This document shows positions 14,606 to 19,384 of a stretch of DNA of 19,384 nt, piece by piece. The DNA lies in the NCBI GenBank assembly GCA_003979035.1, contig RXOA01000026.1:1-19384 (forward strand). The letters run 5' to 3'. Both the position numbers and the translations under genes were made by a program. The notes below the pieces were generated by a model. The model searched no databases. It saw only the letters and a program-made list of their open reading frames with translations, and was not told where the DNA came from. Position 1 is the stretch's first letter, and every line of letters starts with the position of its first letter. The stretch comes from Candidatus Bipolaricaulota bacterium (GTDB taxonomy: Bacteria > Bipolaricaulota > Bipolaricaulia > UBA7950 > UBA9294).

Positions 14606-15283
14606 ATGAACAGGACTCAAGATGCGCGGTTGCCGGATGCCGGGCCTGTTGACAAGCGAGTCGAGACGGCTACGTTCGCGATGGGCTGCTTCTGGGGACC
14701 TGATGGCTTGTTCGGTGTAATCCCGGGGGTCATCCGAACCCGCGTCGGCTATGCCGGTGGTGCAAGCGCAACCCCGACCTACCACGACCTTGACGGCCAT
14801 GCGGAAGCGATCCAGATCGATTTCGATCCGTCGATTGTCTCCTACGACCAGCTTCTCAGCGCATTCTGGGAGAACCACGATGGATTCGCGGCGCCCTATT
14901 CCCGCCAGTACCGATCGGTGGTTTTCGCGCACAACGAAGCGCAGCGCGCGGCAGCCGAGAAGCTAGTCCGTCAGGCATCGGAGAGACGAGGAGCGCAAGC
15001 CCAAACCGAGATCGCCGACTTCCAGCAGTTCACCCGCGCCGAGGACTACCATCAGAAGTACCGCCTGCAAGCATCGGCCTCGCTGCGGCCGATCTCCGAT
15101 GAGCTGAAGTCCCGACTCGCAACGTTTGCCGACTACGTCGACTCGACCATCGTTGCCCGCATCAACGGCTATGTGAGCGGATGGAGTACCCGAGAACATC
15201 TGGAGAGCGAAATCGCCATGTTCGGCTTGTCCGAATCATCTCAAGCTCTGCTCCGGTCACGGGTCCCGGCAGGTCGTGAGTAG
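14606..15283 (+). CDS. msrA: Peptide-methionine (S)-S-oxide reductase, single-cysteine type
   Basis: 225-residue MsrA, which reduces methionine-S-sulfoxide in proteins. The catalytic motif is GCFWG with C28, followed by VIPGVIRTRVGYAGG, the GHAE motif carrying the active-site glutamate, QYRSVVF, and EDYHQKY. Two departures from E. coli-type enzymes: the loop before QYRS is about five residues shorter and lacks the RQGND-type sequence, and C28 is the only cysteine in the protein, so there is no internal resolving cysteine and regeneration must use an external thiol. The frame extends upstream to 14432, but GGAGG 5 nt before the ATG at 14606 fixes the start. The C-terminal extension past residue 170 is longer than in minimal MsrA. 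It is divergent from the YdeI-like gene and faces pfk. Confidence 0.9.
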   Translation: MNRTQDARLPDAGPVDKRVETATFAMGCFWGPDGLFGVIPGVIRTRVGYAGGASATPTYHDLDGHAEAIQIDFDPSIVSYDQLLSAFWENHDGFAAPYSRQYRSVVFAHNEAQRAAAEKLVRQASERRGAQAQTEIADFQQFTRAEDYHQKYRLQASASLRPISDELKSRLATFADYVDSTIVARINGYVSGWSTREHLESEIAMFGLSESSQALLRSRVPAGRE

Positions 15284-15679
15284 GTTGTGCTTTGGGTCCG
15301 CGCTGTACGTTCCGAAGCATGTCAACTGATCTGTCGCACAGCCGCCTCTTCGCTCTCGATGTGCGTTTGGCGGTCCGTACCGACATGTCGCACTGAGCAC
15401 GCCTGCAATCCCTGATCCGCATGGTCCAATCACCTCTCTCGACTATAGAACCGGGAGGCTTCAGGTGTTCCTGCAGCGCTTGATCCCTGAACACACAGAG
15501 AAGTCTTGGCGCTCCAGGGCCATGTGTCTGTCGCTTACGGATCAATCTGCAAGCGGCGACGCCCCCGGTATTCGGAGGAGACCCCATCTCCCGGGCTGAA
15601 GGGGAGACACGCCGCATCCCCCTGCGAGAATCCTCATGATCGTCAGGTAGGCGGCAGGCGTTCCCGCGCCAAACAACCT
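15284..15679. other. Convergent intergenic region between msrA and pfk
   Basis: 396 bp between two convergent genes with no supported gene. Plus-strand frames lack ribosome-binding sites; a minus-strand frame from an ATG near 15421 has a GAGAGGTG upstream but encodes an Arg-rich, unrecognisable product overlapping msrA. Two mutually exclusive hairpins lie at 15577-15607: GGAGA (15577-15581) with TCTCC (15587-15591), and TCTCCC (15587-15592) with GGGAGA (15602-15607). No T-rich intrinsic terminator was found for either gene, and no tRNA. Confidence 0.4.
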
Positions 15680-16894
15680 CTACAAGTGCCGATTCGGCGG
15701 ACTGTCCAGTTTGACGAACGTGGGGGCAATGTTCTCGGGCACTCTTCCGAAGCAAACCCCAAGATTTTCGTGAAATGAGACCAGCGCCGGATCCACGTTC
15801 CGCGGTCGGATCGCAGCCGCCGTATCCATGTAGCGAATCGTGTTCCCCCTGACATCCGCAACGGTCACTCCGCTCATGCCGCCGACCAGCAACTCGACCG
15901 CGGCAGCGCCGGCCTCGATGCCGAAGTTCACATCGAATGCCGACGTCTGGCCGCAGCGCACCAGGTGCCCGGGAGCGATCGTCCGAATCTCCGGAATTTC
16001 ATACAGGGATTCGACGTACATCCCGAATTCCTTCATCATTCTCTTGACGTCCGGATCCTCTTTGAGCCTCTTCGCAAGTTCATTCCGGACGTATTTCCCG
16101 GCACCGGCAAGCTTCTTGTGGCCGAACGCGTCTACGCCGGCAGTCTCGTCGACGATTTCCACGCCCGTCGAATCGGTCAGCCCCTCAGCGACCACGATCA
16201 GGTAGGTGCCTGCCCGAACGTCGCTGCGCTGAATGCGCTCAAAGAACTTCCGCTTCAAGTGTTTGTAGAGAATGTCGAAGTCCACGGCAATCTCCGGAAC
16301 GAGGATCGCGTCCGCCTCGGCGGCGATGCCTCCTCGCAACGCCGTGTGTCCGGCATTGCGGCCGAAGACCTCCATCACGATCACACGGTTGTGCGTCTGA
16401 CCGGTGGTCTTCAGATCACGGGCGAACGTCGCGATTCGGCTGATCGTGGAGTCCGCTCCAACGGAGTAGGTCTGCAGATCGAGGTCCATCGTCTTCGGCG
16501 CGTGCACGCAACGGATGCCGTGCTCGGCAAGGTCGAGAATCACACTTCCCGTATCGTCTCCGCCGCTGATCACCAATGCTTGGATATCGAACTTGGAAAG
16601 GCCATCCTCAATGCGTGCGTACTTGTCTTCCGCATCGATCTTCTTCAGCTTGACCCTGGAATGGCCGGCGTCGGATCCGGCGACAGTGGCTTCCACATGC
16701 ATCAGCCGTTCCACGGTCAGTTCCACAAGATCATCGAAATCGATGAGGTTGTACAGCCCCGCATACCCGTTGGGAATGACGAAGCATCGAATCCCATGAC
16801 GCAGCCCGGCCAACGCCGTTCCCTTGATCACGGCGTTCAGCCCGCCACAGTCGCCTCCACTGGTGATAATGCCTATCCTGCTCAGTTCCATCAT
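15680..16894 (-). CDS. Phosphofructokinase family protein, probably PPi-dependent
   Basis: 404-residue PfkA-superfamily enzyme interconverting fructose-6-phosphate and fructose-1,6-bisphosphate. The phosphoryl-donor signature is of PPi type: GGDDTG at 111-116 (Asp where ATP enzymes have Gly) and Lys in PKTMDLD at 133-139 (Gly-Thr in ATP enzymes); catalytic T135, D137 and D139 are kept. Other conserved parts are GGDCGGLN at 13-20, MEVFGRNAGHTAL near 174-186 and GHLVRCG at 309-315, which keeps the substrate His and Arg. Departures are Gly for the usual Pro in GGDxPGxN, MDLD for IDND, and RCGQTSAFD for RGG-type sequences. ATG at 16894 follows GGAGAG; the second codon is also ATG. It suggests reversible PPi-linked glycolysis, but biochemical donor is inferred only from these residues. 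Confidence 0.88.
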   Translation of the reverse strand: MMELSRIGIITSGGDCGGLNAVIKGTALAGLRHGIRCFVIPNGYAGLYNLIDFDDLVELTVERLMHVEATVAGSDAGHSRVKLKKIDAEDKYARIEDGLSKFDIQALVISGGDDTGSVILDLAEHGIRCVHAPKTMDLDLQTYSVGADSTISRIATFARDLKTTGQTHNRVIVMEVFGRNAGHTALRGGIAAEADAILVPEIAVDFDILYKHLKRKFFERIQRSDVRAGTYLIVVAEGLTDSTGVEIVDETAGVDAFGHKKLAGAGKYVRNELAKRLKEDPDVKRMMKEFGMYVESLYEIPEIRTIAPGHLVRCGQTSAFDVNFGIEAGAAAVELLVGGMSGVTVADVRGNTIRYMDTAAAIRPRNVDPALVSFHENLGVCFGRVPENIAPTFVKLDSPPNRHL

Positions 16895-17044
16895 CGTTCA
16901 CGCTCTCCATTTTCGGACTGACGGCTTCAAGGTCTTCCGGAACCGTTCCGCAAGATCCATCTCCCATGTTGCGGGGAATCATGCCGCCTGTCTCCGGACC
17001 CGCGCGTGTCAACCAGCGACTTGGCTTCCCACAGCTCCGCTCCA

Positions 17045-17072
17045 ATCCTATCCCGCACGAACCGCCCGTCAA
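17045..17072 (-). promoter_or_regulatory. Possible sigma-70-type promoter for pfk
   Basis: On the minus strand, TTGACG (17067-17072, 5 of 6 match to the -35 consensus) is followed after 16 nt by TAGGAT (17045-17050, 4 of 6 match to the -10). A transcript from here would have a leader of about 140 nt before the pfk ATG. A perfect TTGACA lies further downstream on the same strand but without a -10 at proper distance. Confidence 0.3.
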
Positions 17073-17140
17073 CTCCATCCGGCCATGCTCTTCAATCAGC
17101 GTTTCACAAGCGAAAACGCCGACCCAAATAAGGCAAAGCA

Positions 17141-17180
17141 CCCGACGGATCTGATTGATCCCATCGGGCGTTTCTCCTTG
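17141..17180 (+). terminator. Terminator-like hairpin, plus-strand orientation, no known gene
   Basis: CCCGA (17141-17145) pairs with TCGGG (17164-17168), then GGATC (17147-17151) with GATCC (17157-17161) around a 5-nt loop, with a small 1x2 internal loop. On the plus strand it is followed by CGTTTCTCCTT. No plus-strand gene lies to its left. The minus-strand flank (TGCTTTGCCTTATTT) is less T-dense, so it could also be a backup terminator for the regulator gene. Confidence 0.45.
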
Positions 17181-17189
17181 GCATCGGTG

Positions 17190-17238
17190 AATTGAAAGAA
17201 ACGCTCGAGTCGGCGCATGCTCCCGCCCCGACTCGAGC
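17190..17238 (-). terminator. Strong intrinsic terminator of the Crp-type regulator gene
   Basis: Perfect 11-bp GC-rich stem: GCTCGAGTCGG (17203-17213) and CCGACTCGAGC (17228-17238) with a 14-nt loop. On the minus strand it is followed by GTTTCTTTCAATT. It starts 16 nt past the regulator stop codon at 17255. This is the clearest intrinsic terminator in the window. Confidence 0.85.
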
Positions 17239-17254
17239 CAATCCTCAAGTTGTG

Positions 17255-17917
17255 CTAGTTCTGCGCGACCATCTTGGCGCGAAGCCCCTTCTCATTCTTG
17301 ATGACAATCCGGTAGCGACTCTTGTCCAGAATCCCCTCCCGCGCAAACCGATTGAGGGCAAGGGTTGTGTTTTCACGCGCCGAACCGATCATGTCGGCCA
17401 GCTCCTTGTGGGTCAACTGGAATCCGATAAGGATCCCTTCATCCGTCTTCACGCCGTATTCGTCCGAAAGTTTGAGGAGTTGTCTTGACAGCCGCGCCTG
17501 GATGTCACGGAATGCAAGATCTTCCAGCGTTTCCTCAAACTCACGGAGCCGATCGGCGAAATGGCCGAGAAGAAGTCGCAGGGCCTGCGGATCGTCTCCC
17601 ATCACGTGCGACAGCGTCTGCCTGGGAACGGAATACAGCAAGGAATCCTCGATCGCTGTTGCCAGATGCCGGCGGTGCTTCTCGCCGACAAGGCACATCT
17701 CCCCAAAGATCCCCCCGGCGCTGACCATCGCTAGCGTAAGCTTCTTGCCGCTTTCATCCAAGTATGCCAGCTTGATCCGCCCGTCCTTGACCACATAGAC
17801 CGTGCTGCTGACAGAGCCCGGTTGATAGATCGTATCTCCCCGCTCCACCTGCATCGTGTCTGCGATCTCCTGTACCAGCAGTTCAAACGTAATGTCCTGA
17901 TTGACTGTGCCCTTCAT
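17255..17917 (-). CDS. Crp/Fnr-family transcription regulator
   Basis: 220-residue regulator with an N-terminal cyclic-nucleotide-binding-fold domain (about 1-120), a dimerisation helix (about 112-145) and a C-terminal winged helix-turn-helix at about 169-196 (THKELADMIGSARENTTLALNRFAREG). The effector pocket differs from E. coli CRP: the G-E pair is present at 72-73, but the region corresponding to the CRP Arg-Ser cAMP contacts reads KHRRHLATAIED, with His in place of Ser. There are no FNR-type N-terminal cysteines (only C75), so neither cAMP nor a 4Fe-4S cluster is the obvious signal. Start: GGAGGGA about 8 nt before the ATG at 17917. It lies 230 nt downstream of, and on the same strand as, the 16S rRNA gene, and ends in a strong terminator. 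Dyads upstream may be autoregulatory sites. Confidence 0.92.
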   Translation of the reverse strand: MKGTVNQDITFELLVQEIADTMQVERGDTIYQPGSVSSTVYVVKDGRIKLAYLDESGKKLTLAMVSAGGIFGEMCLVGEKHRRHLATAIEDSLLYSVPRQTLSHVMGDDPQALRLLLGHFADRLREFEETLEDLAFRDIQARLSRQLLKLSDEYGVKTDEGILIGFQLTHKELADMIGSARENTTLALNRFAREGILDKSRYRIVIKNEKGLRAKMVAQN

Positions 17918-17948
17918 CCAATCTCCCTCCAGCGATCGTATGACTACG

Positions 17949-17970
17949 GTACGTCGCGGACATCACGTAC
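17949..17970. promoter_or_regulatory. GTACGT-N10-ACGTAC dyad upstream of Crp-type gene
   Basis: Perfect 6-bp inverted repeat, GTACGT (17949-17954) and ACGTAC (17965-17970), total 22 bp, the size of a Crp-family operator, 32-53 bp upstream of the regulator ATG. A further ACGTA copy is at 17981. The half-sites differ from both the CRP (TGTGA) and FNR (TTGAT) consensus, so assignment to this regulator is inference from position. Confidence 0.4.
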
Positions 17971-18001
17971 ACGAGGAACGACGTATCGAATCCGGGGTGC
18001 G

Positions 18002-18016
18002 TTTCCGGTCCGGAAA
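18002..18016. promoter_or_regulatory. TTTCCGG-T-CCGGAAA palindrome
   Basis: Perfect dyad with 7-bp arms and a single central base (18002-18008 and 18010-18016), in the spacer between the 16S rRNA and the Crp-type gene, 85-99 bp upstream of its ATG. The arrangement is typical of a protein-binding operator, too tight a loop for an RNA hairpin. Confidence 0.4.
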
Positions 18017-18020
18017 GGTA

Positions 18021-18028
18021 ACGTACGT
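18021..18028. promoter_or_regulatory. ACGTACGT palindrome
   Basis: Perfect 8-bp palindrome four bases from the TTTCCGG dyad. It contains the same GTACGT/ACGTAC half-sites as the dyad at 17949-17970, which argues for a shared binding protein. Confidence 0.35.
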
Positions 18029-18052
18029 CCCTTTTGAATCAGGACGGAGACC

Positions 18053-18094
18053 CAGATGAAGAGGATGGAGAAAAACAGAAGAAGAAAAAGGATA
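18053..18094 (-). other. Long pyrimidine-rich tract downstream of 16S rRNA
   Basis: On the minus strand about 42 nt are almost purely pyrimidine (CTATCCTTTTTCTTCTTC and onward), starting about 53 nt past the 16S 3' end. No stable stem precedes it, so it does not qualify as a normal intrinsic terminator; it may be a processing or protein-binding tract in the precursor rRNA. Confidence 0.45.
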
Positions 18095-18147
18095 GTGTGG
18101 TTCTTGTCACCGCTACTACTTGCTTTGCTTGGTCCTGGTACTCCCTA

Positions 18148-19384
<1,237 letters not shown>

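Larger units (their letters stand above)
16895..17254. other. Intergenic region between pfk and the Crp-type regulator
   Basis: 360 bp with no supported protein gene. It contains the terminator of the regulator gene (17190-17238), a second hairpin with terminator-like flank facing it (17141-17180), and a possible pfk promoter (17045-17072). A small stem GCGTTT/AAACGC lies near 17099-17119. Minus-strand frames upstream of pfk have no ribosome-binding site. Confidence 0.6.

Noticed and set aside
15162..15423. Arg-rich minus-strand frame with a GAGAGGTG ahead of its ATG
   Set aside because: Overlaps msrA by about 120 bp in antisense, very basic and without family resemblance; the ribosome-binding-site match is probably chance.
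15965..16921. 318-codon plus-strand open frame
   Set aside because: Antisense to the phosphofructokinase gene; a shadow of its codon pattern.

Overview
This 19.4 kb window looks like a chromosomal segment of a GC-rich bacterium. Most genes have a clear Shine-Dalgarno sequence close to the start codon, and most (15 of 18, counting the 16S rRNA) lie on the minus strand. I cannot assign a phylum. The 16S rRNA is bacterial over its whole visible length but has substitutions at several nearly invariant positions, there is a class I lysyl-tRNA synthetase and a PPi-type phosphofructokinase, and the 16S gene is not followed by tRNA or 23S genes. Together these suggest a deep or poorly sampled lineage; a Bipolaricaulota/Acetothermia-type organism is only a guess. 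I see no insertion sequence, phage gene, integrase, CRISPR array or tRNA.

Layout. 1-6.7 kb: small soluble redox and detoxification genes, mostly with their own leaders: NudC-type Nudix hydrolase, AhpD-like CxxC protein (plus strand), a GyrI-like/Cys-rich fusion, two nitroreductases, a membrane-anchored methyltransferase, a GNAT acetyltransferase and a VOC protein. 6.8-9.3 kb: a plus-strand pyroglutamyl-peptidase homologue converging on a secreted seven-blade WD40 protein, then a DUF3795-like Cys-rich protein. 9.5-12.8 kb: class I LysRS, a NYN/LOTUS putative RNase and a PGPGW-type membrane protein. 13.1-15.3 kb: flavodoxin-like protein, YdeI/OmdA-like protein and a divergent single-cysteine MsrA. 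15.7-17.9 kb: PPi-type phosphofructokinase and a Crp/Fnr-family regulator ending in a strong intrinsic terminator. 18.1 kb to the right edge: the 3' 80 % of a 16S rRNA gene on the minus strand.

How the parts may work together. The protein set (two flavin nitroreductases, AhpD-like, MsrA, flavodoxin, NudC) fits redox-stress handling in an anaerobe or microaerophile, with PPi-linked glycolysis; this is inference from families. The most unusual part is the right end: the 16S rRNA stands apart from any visible 23S gene, its downstream neighbour on the same strand is a Crp/Fnr-type regulator, and the 230-nt spacer holds a long pyrimidine tract and three near-perfect dyads. I found no obvious intrinsic terminator between rRNA and regulator, while a strong one follows the regulator. 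Another notable element is an orphan plus-strand terminator-like hairpin facing that terminator in an otherwise empty 360-bp gap.
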